A program made the position numbers and the translations under genes. From an uncultured Muribaculaceae bacterium (lineage in GTDB: Bacteria > Bacteroidota > Bacteroidia > Bacteroidales > Muribaculaceae), in the NCBI GenBank assembly GCA_934661195.1, contig CAKUJD010000011.1, forward strand, positions 5,178 through 69,177: a DNA stretch of 64,000 nucleotides. The letters are read 5' to 3'. The notes under the pieces were generated by a model. It saw only the letters and a list, made by a program, of their open reading frames with translations, made no database searches and was not told the origin of the DNA. Shown here in pieces: positions 1 through 7,809 of this stretch; position 1 is the first letter of the stretch; the number at the start of each line of letters is the position of its first letter.

Positions 1-106
1 GCGCTAAATTAATAAAAAATAGTAGATTTGGCAACAAATTTCAAAAAACTGATGCCTCACAGCTAATGAAGACAACGATTATAGCCCGTGAAATGAAATT
101 TTATTG

Positions 107-114
107 TATTTTTG
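107..114 (+). promoter_or_regulatory. Putative -7 box of the murein-peptide operon
   Basis: TATTTTTG fits the Bacteroidota -7 consensus TAnnTTTG and lies about 75 bases before the first gene. A short hairpin (131-148) sits in the presumed leader. I see no good -33 TTTG at the expected spacing. Confidence 0.45.
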
Positions 115-188
115 TAAGTAATATACACCGTCTCTGCTTGGGCAGAGGCCGTGGTTTAATTAATATAACCCGATAATTCAATTTGTGG

Positions 189-1622
189 ATGAAGACGAGA
201 CTTTCGTTAATGGCTCTGATGGCTGCCGCCTCGATAGGCGTGTGTGCCGCTGCCGGCAATGCGCCCTGGCGTGCCACCGTTGACCGCTGCGTGGCTCAGG
301 GCGAATTTAAAAAGGCTGAGAAAATCATGAACTCCCTGCCGCGCGGCGAGCGCAAGGCCGCCGCTGTGCAAATCGACTCGATAAAGCAGATAATGCAGCG
401 CATACGCATGGACTTCACCCTCGACCCTGCCGACGGCGTGAAGCAGATTCGCGAGCGCATGCCACAGGTCACCGACGAGCAGATCGAAGCCTGGAAGGGC
501 CAGCGCAAACTCGAGGTGATGAACATCGACGGCAAGGAGTGCTGGTTTCGCAAGGCTGTGCGCAACCTGTGGCTCATGGCCGACGAGCTGGCCGAACAGC
601 ACCAGCAGGACAAGGAAGAGGCGTTTGAGCAATACCGCGGCTACTATGCCCGCGCCATGAGCCACCCCAGCGACAATGCAGGCGTGCGCGACTGGCACCA
701 CGCCCGCGTCACGTTCACACTCGACGTCAATGCCGACGCCGTGCCGGCAGGCGAGACGCTGCGCGTGTGGATGCCCTTCCCCTATGCCAACATGCGCCAG
801 CGCAACATCAAGCTCGAGTCATCGAACCACGATGTCACCTACAGCGAGGGCAGCAAGCACCACACCGTGTACATGGAAGCCAAGGCCGAGAAGGGCAAGC
901 CCACCCACTTTGAATACACCTTCAGCTACGACGTGGGCGAACGCCACATTGCCAAGCAAGACCTGCTGGCCATGGTCAAGCCCTACGACACGAGCAAGGA
1001 CGACTATAGGCTGTACACTGGCAGCGAGGGCCGCCACGTGGTCATCACCGACTCGCTGCGCAGCCTGGCCCGAAGCATCGTGGGCAGCGAAACCAACCCC
1101 GTGCTGCAGGCCAACATGATATACTGCTGGATAAGCCGCCAGTTCCCCTGGGCAGGCGCCCGCGAATACAGCACCATTGCCAACATTCCCGAGTATGTGC
1201 TGCTCAACCACCACGGCGACTGCGGCCAGGTGGCGCTGCTCTACATCACCCTGACGCGCGCCCTGGGCATCCCCTCGCGCTGGGAAAGCGGCTACATGCT
1301 GCACCCGGGCGCGCTCAACTTCCACGACTGGGCCGAGACCTACTACGAGGGCGTGGGCTGGGTGCCCGTCGACCCGTCGTTTGGCCGCGATGTGGTGGGC
1401 ACCAGCATGGAAGACTACTATGCAAGCGGCCTCGACGTGTACCGCATGGCCAGCAACGAGGCAGTGGGGCAGCCGTTGTCGCCCGCCAAGAAATATATCC
1501 GCAGCGAGACGGTCGACTTCCAGGCCGGCGAGGTGGAGTGGCGCGGAGGCAACCTCTATTACGACAAGTGGCACTCGCACTTCAGCCTCGACTCCATGGA
1601 GCCCATTGGCCTGGTGAAATAA
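189..1622 (+). CDS. Secreted transglutaminase-like domain protein
   Basis: A 477-residue exported protein with an N-terminal signal peptide (MKTRLSLMALMAAASIG...). I take the ATG at 189 rather than the in-frame TTG at 183. The C-terminal half is a transglutaminase-like (papain-fold) domain with a Cys345-His379-Asp395 triad in the motifs GDCGQ, NFHDWAE and VPVDPSFG, with the usual spacing. The first 230 residues are helical with no family I recognise. It heads an operon with an NlpC/P60 endopeptidase (38-bp gap) and a dipeptide epimerase, so a role in processing murein peptides or another peptide in the periplasm is likely. The substrate is not determined by the sequence. Confidence 0.85.
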   Translation: MKTRLSLMALMAAASIGVCAAAGNAPWRATVDRCVAQGEFKKAEKIMNSLPRGERKAAAVQIDSIKQIMQRIRMDFTLDPADGVKQIRERMPQVTDEQIEAWKGQRKLEVMNIDGKECWFRKAVRNLWLMADELAEQHQQDKEEAFEQYRGYYARAMSHPSDNAGVRDWHHARVTFTLDVNADAVPAGETLRVWMPFPYANMRQRNIKLESSNHDVTYSEGSKHHTVYMEAKAEKGKPTHFEYTFSYDVGERHIAKQDLLAMVKPYDTSKDDYRLYTGSEGRHVVITDSLRSLARSIVGSETNPVLQANMIYCWISRQFPWAGAREYSTIANIPEYVLLNHHGDCGQVALLYITLTRALGIPSRWESGYMLHPGALNFHDWAETYYEGVGWVPVDPSFGRDVVGTSMEDYYASGLDVYRMASNEAVGQPLSPAKKYIRSETVDFQAGEVEWRGGNLYYDKWHSHFSLDSMEPIGLVK

Positions 1623-1660
1623 TCCAATCAACTCAACTACGACAACATTAATAAAACGAA

Positions 1661-2818
1661 ATGAAGAAGATAGCAAACGCACTGCTTGCCGGCGCCATGG
1701 CTCTGGCAGCATGGCAGCCACTGGCGGCGCAAAGCGTGGCCGAGGTGCTGCAAAACCTTAAGAAGGAAATAGCCCCCGACAAGCGCACCGCCGTGTGGGA
1801 CGTGAACACTATCGACCAGAACGGCGTGCCCACCATTTGGGGCACAGTGGGCACTCAAGAGCAAAAAGACGCTGTGACGCAGGCTCTGGCCAAGGCCGGG
1901 GTGGGGCAGTGCAGCAATCAGCTGATAGTGCTCGAAAACTCGCTGCCGGCCGACCACCGCTGGGCACTGGTGAAGCTCTCGATAGCCACGCTGCGCACCA
2001 GCGGAGCTCACTCGGCCGAAATGGCCACCCAGGCCATAATGGGCACTCCTGTGAAGGTGATTGCCGCCGATGGCGACTGGTATCGCGTGCAGACGCCCGA
2101 CAGCTACATCGCCTATGTGCCCGGCAACTCGCTCACCTTTGTCACTCCCAACAAGCTGCAGCAGTGGAAGTCAGCGCGCCGGTGCATCGTCACCGTCTAC
2201 GACTCCCGCCTGGTGACCGAGCCCAAGGGCGACCAGACCGTCACCGACCTCGTGCTGGGCAACGTGCTTGAATACAAGGGCGAAAAAGGCAAGTGGGTGC
2301 TGCTGGCCACCCCCGACGGCCGACAGGGCTATGTGGAGAAGAGCTGTGTGGCCGACTTTGCCGCTTGGAGCAAGCAAGACTTCAGCGTGGAGCAAATCGA
2401 GAAGACCGCCTTCCGCATGATGGGCTCGAGTTATCTGTGGGGCGGCACGTCCACCAAGGTCACCGACTGCTCGGGCCTTAGCAAGGTGAGCTATTTCAGC
2501 AACGCCATAATCCTGCAGCGCGACGCCTCGCAGCAGGCCCTCACCGGCCTCAAAATCAAGGGCAGCGACTGGCAGCAGTGCCAGCCGGGCGACCTGCTGT
2601 TCTTCGGCAACAGTGCCACCGGCCGCGTGACACACGTGGGCATCTATCTGCACGACGGCAAATACATTCACTGCTCAGGCCAGGTGAAGGTGAACAGCCT
2701 CGTTGAGGGCGCCGACGACTACCTATATCCAGCCCTGTCGGCCAGCCGTGTCAACGGCCAGGTGGGCACCGCCGGCATCACCGCTGTGCGCAACCACCCG
2801 TGGTATTTCCAAAAGTAA
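1661..2818 (+). CDS. SH3b plus NlpC/P60 cell-wall endopeptidase
   Basis: A 385-residue exported protein with a signal peptide cleaved near AAQS (about residue 24). SH3b-like segments occupy about residues 115-230. The C-terminal NlpC/P60 domain carries Cys270 in TDCSGLS, His325 in THVGIY and a third polar residue His337 in KYIHCSG, the usual catalytic set. Proteins of this architecture are gamma-D-glutamyl-L-diamino acid endopeptidases that release L-Ala-D-Glu from muropeptides. The next gene encodes the epimerase acting on that product, which supports the assignment. The start is the only ATG giving a signal peptide. Confidence 0.9.
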   Translation: MKKIANALLAGAMALAAWQPLAAQSVAEVLQNLKKEIAPDKRTAVWDVNTIDQNGVPTIWGTVGTQEQKDAVTQALAKAGVGQCSNQLIVLENSLPADHRWALVKLSIATLRTSGAHSAEMATQAIMGTPVKVIAADGDWYRVQTPDSYIAYVPGNSLTFVTPNKLQQWKSARRCIVTVYDSRLVTEPKGDQTVTDLVLGNVLEYKGEKGKWVLLATPDGRQGYVEKSCVADFAAWSKQDFSVEQIEKTAFRMMGSSYLWGGTSTKVTDCSGLSKVSYFSNAIILQRDASQQALTGLKIKGSDWQQCQPGDLLFFGNSATGRVTHVGIYLHDGKYIHCSGQVKVNSLVEGADDYLYPALSASRVNGQVGTAGITAVRNHPWYFQK

Positions 2819-2867
2819 GCAACAGTGCATTAAGCAAAACCATCACAACAAATCACTAACATATAAT

Positions 2868-4001
2868 ATGGACAGAAGAAAATTCTTAGTGGGAGCAGGG
2901 CTCGGCCTCATTGCCGCCTCATCCCCGATATCAATCTCGGCACTCGGCTCGGCCACTCGCAAAAAGGGCAAGAGCGGCCGCCTCAACCTGTCGTTCGCAC
3001 CCTATGAGCTGAAGCTGCGCCACGCCTTCAACCTCGCGCGCTACAGCCGCACCACCACCCCCGATGTGCAGGTGCAAATCGAGTACGACGGCATAGTGGG
3101 CTATGGCGAGGCTTCGATGCCTCCCTACCTGGGCGAGAGCGTGGAGAGCGTCACCAAATTCCTCTCGAGCCTCGACCTGAGCCAGTTCAGCGACCCCTTC
3201 CGCCTTGAGGACATTCTGCACTATGTGGACGGCGTTGCGCCCAACAACCGCGCCGCAAAGGCCAGCATCGACATAGCCTTGCACGACCTGCTGGGCAAAA
3301 TCATGGGGCAGCCGTGGTACAAAATCTGGGGCCTCGACCCGGCCAAGGCGCCCAACACCAGCTTCACCATAGGCATCGACAAGGAGGATGTGGTGCGCCA
3401 AAAGGTGCGCGAAGCCGCCCCCTACAAGGTGCTTAAAGTGAAAATGGGCCTCGACAACGACAAGGAGACCGTGGAGGTGATTCGCAGCATGACCGACGTG
3501 CCCCTGTGCGTCGACGCCAACCAAGGCTGGAAGAACAAGGAGGAGGCTCTGGAAATGTGCTACTGGCTCAAGGAGCGCGGATGCCTGTTTGTGGAGCAAC
3601 CATTCGACAAGACGTGGATCGACGAGACCGCATGGCTGCGCGAGCGCTCGCCGCTGCCCCTCATCGCCGACGAGGCCTTCCAGCGCCTGCCCGACATTGT
3701 GCGCTTCAAGGGCGTGTACGACGGCATCAACATCAAGCTCATGAAGAGCACCGGTCTGCACGAGGCCTACGAGATGGTGGTGCTGGCACGCGCACTGGGC
3801 ATGAAGGTGATGGTGGGCTGCATGACCGAGACTTCATGCGCCGTGACCGCCGCCGCCAATCTTGCCCCGCTCGTCGACTTCGCCGACCTCGACGGCAACC
3901 TGCTCATTGCCAACGACCGCTTCAAGGGCATGACCGTGGAAAATGGCAAGGTCACCCTGCACGACATTCCCGGCATTGGCGTGAAGCCGCTGTTCAAGTA
4001 G
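2868..4001 (+). CDS. Dipeptide epimerase (L-Ala-D/L-Glu type), enolase superfamily
   Basis: A 377-residue protein. Starting at ATG 2868 gives MDRRKFLVGAG, a twin-arginine-like export signal; in-frame codons further upstream run inside the previous gene. Enolase-superfamily hallmarks are complete: Lys190-x-Lys192 (KVKMG), metal ligands Asp216 (CVDANQG), Glu243 (FVEQPF) and Asp268 (LIADEAF), Lys290 (INIKLMK) and the DLD motif at 340-342 that marks dipeptide epimerases. It would interconvert L-Ala-D-Glu and L-Ala-L-Glu, the step after the NlpC/P60 cut made by its neighbour. An exported epimerase implies that this salvage starts outside the cytoplasm. The exact dipeptide is inferred from context. 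Confidence 0.9.
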   Translation: MDRRKFLVGAGLGLIAASSPISISALGSATRKKGKSGRLNLSFAPYELKLRHAFNLARYSRTTTPDVQVQIEYDGIVGYGEASMPPYLGESVESVTKFLSSLDLSQFSDPFRLEDILHYVDGVAPNNRAAKASIDIALHDLLGKIMGQPWYKIWGLDPAKAPNTSFTIGIDKEDVVRQKVREAAPYKVLKVKMGLDNDKETVEVIRSMTDVPLCVDANQGWKNKEEALEMCYWLKERGCLFVEQPFDKTWIDETAWLRERSPLPLIADEAFQRLPDIVRFKGVYDGINIKLMKSTGLHEAYEMVVLARALGMKVMVGCMTETSCAVTAAANLAPLVDFADLDGNLLIANDRFKGMTVENGKVTLHDIPGIGVKPLFK

Positions 4002-4039
4002 CCGCTGCCGCGCCACGCATAACTAAAAAAACGCATTGC

Positions 4040-4107
4040 GCAGACGTCAGCCCTGTGGCGGCGCGTGACCGAAACACGCTGCTGCGGGTGGCGTCTGCTA
4101 TTTTTTT
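4040..4107 (+). terminator. Rho-independent terminator after the epimerase gene
   Basis: GCAGACG (4040-4046) pairs with CGTCTGC (4092-4098), followed by a run of seven T (4101-4107). The loop is long and probably structured. Confidence 0.6.
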
Positions 4108-4141
4108 CGTTAAACCAGATCAATAGCATTCTTTTCTACCG

Positions 4142-4930
4142 ATGAACCGACCTTACCTTGGCCTTTGGGCTCTGCTGGCGGTGGCGCTTGCCATAGTGGC
4201 CACGCTGTCGTTTTGCCCCAAAGTGGCGGCCGACCTTCACCTGAAGACCGCCGAGTTTTCCGAGACGCTGTTTGCCGCGCCCCAGCCGCTCCACCCCGCC
4301 GCCAAGGCGCAGGGCCGCAAGGCCGCTGCAGGCACTGGCTACCGCCGCCCGGCCGCCCTGAAGACCGACACCGCCTCCAAGACCATCCTATTCATTGGCG
4401 ACTCCATGCTCGAGGGCCTCAGCCCGCGTCTGGCCGCCTACGCCAAGCGCAACGGCCACACGCTGGTGAGCGTCATCTGGTACAGCTCGTCGACCGAGGT
4501 GTGGGGCAGCACCACCAAGATCAAGGAATACATCGCCCGGTTTCACCCCGACTATGTGATGGTGTGCCTCGGCGCCAACGAGCTGTTTGTGCCCGACATT
4601 GCCAAGCGCCGCCAGCGCTACCTCAACGCCATGCTAAGCCAAATCGGCCGGCTGCCATACATCTGGATTGGCCCGCCCAACTGGAAGCCCGACACCGGCA
4701 TCAACCAGATGCTGCAGTCCACCCTTGCTCCTGGCAGCTTCTTCCTTAGCAACGGCCAGCACTTCGACCGCGCCGCCGACGGCGCCCACCCCACGCGCCA
4801 GTCGGCCGCACAGTGGATGGACCGCGTGTGCCACTGGATAGTGGCCAAGTCGGCCCATCCCATCAGGCTCGCGCCGCCCGCCCAGCAGTCAGCCCACTGC
4901 CGCACGCTGGTGCTTCAGCCAGTGCGGTAG
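4142..4930 (+). CDS. SGNH/GDSL-family hydrolase, membrane-anchored
   Basis: 262 residues. One N-terminal hydrophobic segment (about residues 5-24) anchors or exports the protein. The SGNH fold is marked by GDSMLEG (nucleophile Ser, about residue 86), GANE (Asn of block III) and DGAHPT (catalytic Asp and His). Such enzymes act as esterases or, next to an MBOAT protein, as the periplasmic O-acetyltransferase that moves an acyl group onto a glycan. The MBOAT gene begins 40 bp downstream on the same strand, so the two probably work together on a surface polysaccharide. The acceptor glycan is unknown; no polysaccharide cluster flanks them. Confidence 0.85.
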   Translation: MNRPYLGLWALLAVALAIVATLSFCPKVAADLHLKTAEFSETLFAAPQPLHPAAKAQGRKAAAGTGYRRPAALKTDTASKTILFIGDSMLEGLSPRLAAYAKRNGHTLVSVIWYSSSTEVWGSTTKIKEYIARFHPDYVMVCLGANELFVPDIAKRRQRYLNAMLSQIGRLPYIWIGPPNWKPDTGINQMLQSTLAPGSFFLSNGQHFDRAADGAHPTRQSAAQWMDRVCHWIVAKSAHPIRLAPPAQQSAHCRTLVLQPVR

Positions 4931-4970
4931 CACCGGCTAATCTCACTAACCCAACGAAATTTATTGACGC

Positions 4971-6467
4971 ATGGACACCCAACCGCTCTCATTCACCTTC
5001 TCCACCCTGCTGCACAACGTGTGCGGCCAGCTAAGCTACGACCCCGGCCACCAGCTGATGTTTTCCAGCGGGCTGTTTTGGGTGCTGTTTGTGCTGCTGA
5101 TGCCCGTTTACGCCATGCTGCGCTCGCGCCGCAGGCAGCAAATGCTGTTTGTGGTGGCCTTCAGCCTGTTTTTCTACTACAAGAGCAGCGGCTGGTGCTT
5201 CCTGCTGATGGTGTTCACCTCGCTGGCCGACTGGCACCTGGCGCGGCTCATAGCCTCCAGCGCATGCAGGCGCCGGCGCCGGCGCCTGCTGGCATGTTCG
5301 CTGGCATGCTCGCTTGGCATGCTCGCCTTTTTCAAATACACCAACTTCGCCCTGTGCAACATCGACGCCCTGTTGGGCCGCAACTTCCATCCGCTCGACA
5401 TAGTTCTGCCCGTGGGCATCTCGTTCTACACCTTCCGCTCCATAAGCTATGTGGTCGATGTGTACAAAGGCCGCCTCACCCCCGAGCGAAGCTACCTTAA
5501 CTACGTGTTCTTCCTTTCGTTCTTCCCTGCGCTGGTGGCCGGCCCCATAGTGCGTGCCACCCACTTCATGCCCCAGCTGCACAAGCCGCGCCCCGTCACC
5601 GCCCAAATGGTGTATGGCGGCCTGTGGCTGATAATGCTCGGACTTGTGAAAAAGTGCGTCATGGCCGACTATCTGGCCCAGTACACTAATTTGGTGTTCA
5701 ACTCCCCCGCCACCTACGGCGGCATAGAGTCGCTCATGGCCATGCTGGGCTACACCGCGCAAATCTACTGCGACTTTTCGGGCTACAGCGACATGGCCAT
5801 AGGCCTCGGCTTCATAATGGGCTTCGACCTTGGCCAGAACTTTGACTTCCCCTACCGTTCGCTCAGCGTCACCGAGTTCTGGCGGCGCTGGCATATGTCG
5901 CTGTCATTTTGGCTGCGCGACTACATCTACATCCCCCTGGGAGGCAACCGCTGCGGACGCTTGCGCCAGTATGCCAACCTCATGGCCACCATGCTGCTCG
6001 GCGGCTTGTGGCACGGAGCCGCGTGGCAGTTTGTGGCCTGGGGCGCGGGCCACGGTGCAGCTCTGTGTCTGCACAAGGCCGCACGCCCGTGGCTGGAGCG
6101 CGTCAGGGTCAACAGCTATGTGTGGCAGGCGCTGTCGTGGCTGGCCACCTTCACCTTCGTGGCCGTGATGTGGGTGTTTTTCCGAGCCTCCACCTTTTCC
6201 GACGCCTGGACCGTGCTGGCCAACATCGTCAACAAGATGGACTTCCGCCACCTGTGGCCCTTCATCATGGCGCGCCACACGTGGTTCTTGATGCTTGCCG
6301 CGGTGGCCGTGCTCCATGCCGTGCCGCGCGCCCTGCTGCAAGCCGCGCGCGACTCCTTCATCGGGTCGCTGTGGATAGCCAAGCTCATCATCTTCCTATC
6401 CGTGGTGCAGCTCGTCATCGAGTTCTCCACCGCCGAGGTCGCCCCCTTCATCTACTTCCAGTTCTAA
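4971..6467 (+). CDS. MBOAT-family O-acyltransferase (AlgI/DltB type)
   Basis: 498 residues with around ten or more hydrophobic segments. The central motif FWRRWHMSLSFWLRDYIYIP and the segment GGLWHGAAW, with the invariant membrane-embedded His, are diagnostic for the membrane-bound O-acyltransferase family. Length is normal for AlgI-like members (450-520). Family members carry acyl groups, commonly acetyl, across the inner membrane for transfer to a polymer outside. It follows an SGNH hydrolase, a common pairing for O-acetylation of extracellular polysaccharide. The local chain LLACSLACSLGML contains a short internal repeat, within a hydrophobic helix. Confidence 0.93.
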   Translation: MDTQPLSFTFSTLLHNVCGQLSYDPGHQLMFSSGLFWVLFVLLMPVYAMLRSRRRQQMLFVVAFSLFFYYKSSGWCFLLMVFTSLADWHLARLIASSACRRRRRRLLACSLACSLGMLAFFKYTNFALCNIDALLGRNFHPLDIVLPVGISFYTFRSISYVVDVYKGRLTPERSYLNYVFFLSFFPALVAGPIVRATHFMPQLHKPRPVTAQMVYGGLWLIMLGLVKKCVMADYLAQYTNLVFNSPATYGGIESLMAMLGYTAQIYCDFSGYSDMAIGLGFIMGFDLGQNFDFPYRSLSVTEFWRRWHMSLSFWLRDYIYIPLGGNRCGRLRQYANLMATMLLGGLWHGAAWQFVAWGAGHGAALCLHKAARPWLERVRVNSYVWQALSWLATFTFVAVMWVFFRASTFSDAWTVLANIVNKMDFRHLWPFIMARHTWFLMLAAVAVLHAVPRALLQAARDSFIGSLWIAKLIIFLSVVQLVIEFSTAEVAPFIYFQF

Positions 6468-6487
6468 AAAAAGGATGTTTTTTAATC

Positions 6488-6698
6488 TCCCACAGATTTA
6501 CACAGATTATCACAGATTTATTTCATAAAGTAATTTCTTTCAACACAAAAGACACGTTTCACGCAATTAATTGATAGCTGATTCTTTGGTCGGGATGCGG
6601 CATGCTGTGCCCCATGTAACATTGCCCCATTCATCGCATATCTTTATGCCTTTCTGCCTAAAAGACATAAATCTGTGTAAATCTGTGTAATCTGTGGG
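6488..6698. repeat. Inverted pair of ACACAGATTT-type repeats around a non-coding 150-bp core
   Basis: The gap 6468-6738 has no gene. The left arm (6488-6520) is three copies of CACAGATTTA-like decamers beginning TCCCACAG. The right arm (6669-6698) is the reverse complement of nearly the same array, ending CTGTGGGAC. Between them lies a degenerate copy of a GC palindrome (near 6592-6613) related to the perfect one at 50550-50569. The structure looks like a small foldback or MITE-like element; no transposase is present. Confidence 0.6.
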
Positions 6699-6738
6699 AC
6701 ATAAACCCCACCGCCACCCAATCTGCGGGCCTGTGGGC

Positions 6739-7641
6739 TCAGCTGTAGGCACTGCGCGTCCTGTGCCTTTTGCGGAATTGGAGTGGCGTCTCTCCCGTTT
6801 GGCGTTTGAAGAACTTGATGAAGTGTGGCTCATCTGCAAACCCCAGCTTAAACGCAATCTCCTTGATGCTGCGTGAAGTGTATAATAATTCCCTTGTGGC
6901 TTCGATTGATATTTGCCTGTGCAGATATTTAATCGGGGAGCAATGCACCTTTTCCTCTGTGGCTGCCGCCAGGGCCCTTGTTGACACTCCAATCATGCCG
7001 GCATAGTCCGAAACAGCGTGCATGCCTTTGTGGTGTTGCGCCACAAGCCTTTGAAACTGTGCGAAAACGCTATCGCAACTGCTGTTTGCTAACTCTTGCG
7101 CTGCATTCGCTTTGATAATTTCCCTGCATACGCAAATCAGCAACTCATACAGTAGGAAATCCTTCAGCTCATTGTGCGCAAATCCTGACGTCCCATTTGC
7201 TTCCATATCCAGTTTGCGGAAAGCGTCGTTCATAAGCCGCACCCCATTTGCTTCGGTAATATGTATCATCGACACAGAATTGAGAACGTTGAAGATTTGT
7301 GCAGACAACTGCTCAAGTCCATTGAATGAAAGTTGGCAACTTACTGACAAATTCCAACCATCTGACTCCCAGTTCTTCAGTGGATTGGCAACCTGTCCTG
7401 GCTTGATGACGAATAAGGTGTTATTCTCACATCTAAATAATTTGTCATCTAAAAAAACATCACCGCTCCCCTGTGTAACCCAAAATAAGGAATAATAGTT
7501 ATGCTTGTGTGGATCACATTGAAAGTCGTTGTATTTTTCTTTAAACGCGCTAAGGTTTATTATACTAAAGAACTGTGCTGGATGGTCATTGTCGTTACTT
7601 GGTAAATCATAGGTTGGAATGTCTGAATTTTTGGTTCTCAT
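6739..7641 (-). CDS. AraC-family transcriptional regulator
   Basis: 300 residues from the ATG at 7641 (MRTKNSDIPT); an upstream TTG at 7659 is less likely. The N-terminal half is an AraC-type cupin ligand-binding domain (HKHNYYSLFWVTQGSG). The C-terminal 100 residues hold two helix-turn-helix motifs, the second in the family signature (EIAFKLGFADEPHFIKFFKR). It is divergent from the S74/T9SS gene and the damaged peptidase gene, and the shared upstream region contains a 21-bp-spaced direct repeat that could be its operator. It probably controls the surface-protein module. Base composition is lower in GC than the core genes around it. The inducer is unknown. Confidence 0.92.
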   Translation of the reverse strand: MRTKNSDIPTYDLPSNDNDHPAQFFSIINLSAFKEKYNDFQCDPHKHNYYSLFWVTQGSGDVFLDDKLFRCENNTLFVIKPGQVANPLKNWESDGWNLSVSCQLSFNGLEQLSAQIFNVLNSVSMIHITEANGVRLMNDAFRKLDMEANGTSGFAHNELKDFLLYELLICVCREIIKANAAQELANSSCDSVFAQFQRLVAQHHKGMHAVSDYAGMIGVSTRALAAATEEKVHCSPIKYLHRQISIEATRELLYTSRSIKEIAFKLGFADEPHFIKFFKRQTGETPLQFRKRHRTRSAYS

Positions 7642-7691
7642 CAAATGAAGTCTATGCAAAAGTGAAAAAATAATACCAAACTACGCATTGC

Positions 7692-7726
7692 ATAAATGTA
7701 CAATGTTTCAACACAAATGTATAATT
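7692..7726. promoter_or_regulatory. Candidate AraC operator: two direct half-sites 21 bp apart
   Basis: ATAAATGTACAATG (7692-7705) and ACAAATGTATAATT (7713-7726) match at 11 of 14 positions and are 21 bp apart, two helical turns. They lie between the divergent araC-like and S74 genes; the second overlaps the regulator's own -7 box. This arrangement is typical of AraC-family binding sites. Confidence 0.45.
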
Positions 7727-7744
7727 TTTTATCCAATGCCACAA
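7714..7744 (-). promoter_or_regulatory. Putative promoter of the AraC-family gene
   Basis: On the minus strand TACATTTG (7721-7714) is preceded, after 20 bases, by TTG (7744-7742), fitting the Bacteroidota -33/-7 pattern. It lies about 75 bases upstream of the chosen start. Confidence 0.5.
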
Positions 7745-7746
7745 TA

Positions 7747-7754
7747 TAATTTTG
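7747..7754 (+). promoter_or_regulatory. Putative -7 box of the S74/C25 gene pair
   Basis: TAATTTTG fits TAnnTTTG and lies 55 bases before the ATG at 7810. No clear -33 TTTG is seen, which fits a promoter that depends on an activator. Confidence 0.5.
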
Positions 7755-7809
7755 CACCTACAGACAAATATATGCCTAAATTGTTAAATAGTTAATTCTA
7801 ATTAACATT

